Below, one piece after another: positions 5,676 to 5,690 of a stretch of 5,690 nt of DNA; within the stretch, counting starts at the first letter, position 1; every line of letters begins with the position of its first letter. The stretch is from contig JAAYII010000002.1 of the NCBI GenBank assembly GCA_012523535.1, positions 1-5,690 on the forward strand. Reading direction: 5' to 3'. The notes under the pieces are model-generated. The model worked only from the letters and a program-made list of their open reading frames with translations. It did no database searches and was not told where the DNA came from. This DNA is from Peptococcaceae bacterium (GTDB taxonomy: Bacteria; Bacillota; Desulfitobacteriia; Desulfitobacteriales; Syntrophobotulaceae). The position numbers and the translations under genes are program-made.

Positions 5676-5690
5676 AGAGTGGGTATATAT
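5676..5690 (+). promoter_or_regulatory. Start of the conserved T-box (antiterminator 5' strand), truncated and atypical
   Basis: Immediately after Stem III the sequence reads AGAGTGGG then TATATAT. AGAGTGG matches the first part of the T-box consensus (AGGGTGG-N-ACCGCG), and TGG (5680-5682) is where the tRNA CCA end would pair. The following base is G rather than the T expected for a tRNA with discriminator A, and the ACCGCG part is not recognisable before the window ends. Confidence 0.55.

Larger units (their letters stand above)
5442..5690 (+). promoter_or_regulatory. T-box tRNA-sensing leader, probably leucine-specific; 3' end cut by the window
   Basis: The order of elements matches a T-box leader. 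Stem I: base helix 5442-5447 with 5546-5551; kink-turn-like ATGA (5454) opposite GAGC (5542); lower helix 5458-5462 with 5537-5541; middle helix 5470-5476 with 5521-5527; upper helices 5480-5484/5516-5520 and 5494-5498/5510-5514; the AG bulge AGAGAG (5488-5493) and a distal loop GGTTGCTGTGA. Stem II: 5587-5591 with 5617-5621. Stem IIA/B pseudoknot: AACGG/CCGTT (5625-5629, 5637-5641), whose loop CTTCTC (5630-5635) pairs with GAGAAG (5645-5650). Stem III: 5651-5658 with 5665-5672. The T-box sequence begins at 5676. In Firmicutes such leaders bind uncharged tRNA, which stabilises an antiterminator and allows transcription of synthetase or amino-acid genes. The terminator/antiterminator switch and the regulated gene lie beyond the right edge. 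Confidence 0.9.

Noticed and set aside
5671..5683. GCCACAG-like run resembling the cobalamin riboswitch box
   Set aside because: The surrounding helices fit Stem III and the T-box region of a T-box leader, and no other cobalamin riboswitch elements are present.

Overview
The window most likely comes from a Gram-positive anaerobe of the Clostridia (Bacillota). Three things point that way: a T-box tRNA-sensing leader at the right end, a long fused (R)-2-hydroxyacyl-CoA dehydratase activase-type protein that is common in anaerobic Firmicutes, and strong Shine-Dalgarno sites with several TTG start candidates. Non-coding stretches are AT-rich and genes are of moderate GC by eye. I cannot name the genus.

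Layout, left to right. Positions 1-46 (minus) hold the first 15 codons of a gene that runs off the left edge, with a clear ribosome binding site and a plausible promoter (105-133). Positions 47-333 are otherwise non-coding and end in a long hairpin (288-331) that abuts the stop codon of the main gene. Positions 334 to about 4626 (minus) are one very large gene of about 1430 residues. It has two tandem ASKHA-fold ATPase/activase modules, a cysteine cluster, and a long C-terminal half related to the DUF2229/COG3580-COG3581 and dehydratase-subunit-like regions. A divergent intergenic stretch (4627-4738) then leads to a two-gene plus-strand operon: a small PspC-domain membrane protein (4739-5128) overlapping by one base a three-helix LiaI/LiaF-type membrane protein (5128-5388). 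The stop codon of the second gene lies inside the -35 box of a strong promoter (5385-5413). That promoter drives a T-box leader filling the rest of the window: Stem I with a probable CUC (leucine) specifier, Stem II, the IIA/B pseudoknot, Stem III and the start of the T-box sequence. The controlled gene lies beyond the right edge.

The genes do not form one pathway. The large minus-strand protein is probably a cytoplasmic ATP-dependent iron-sulfur electron-transfer protein. The PspC/LiaF-like pair is probably an envelope-associated module. The T-box belongs to a third transcription unit, probably leucyl-tRNA synthetase or branched-chain amino acid biosynthesis. The most notable points are the intact, equally spaced cysteine pairs in both activase modules of one chain, and the unusual end of the T-box, where TGGG replaces the expected TGGT.
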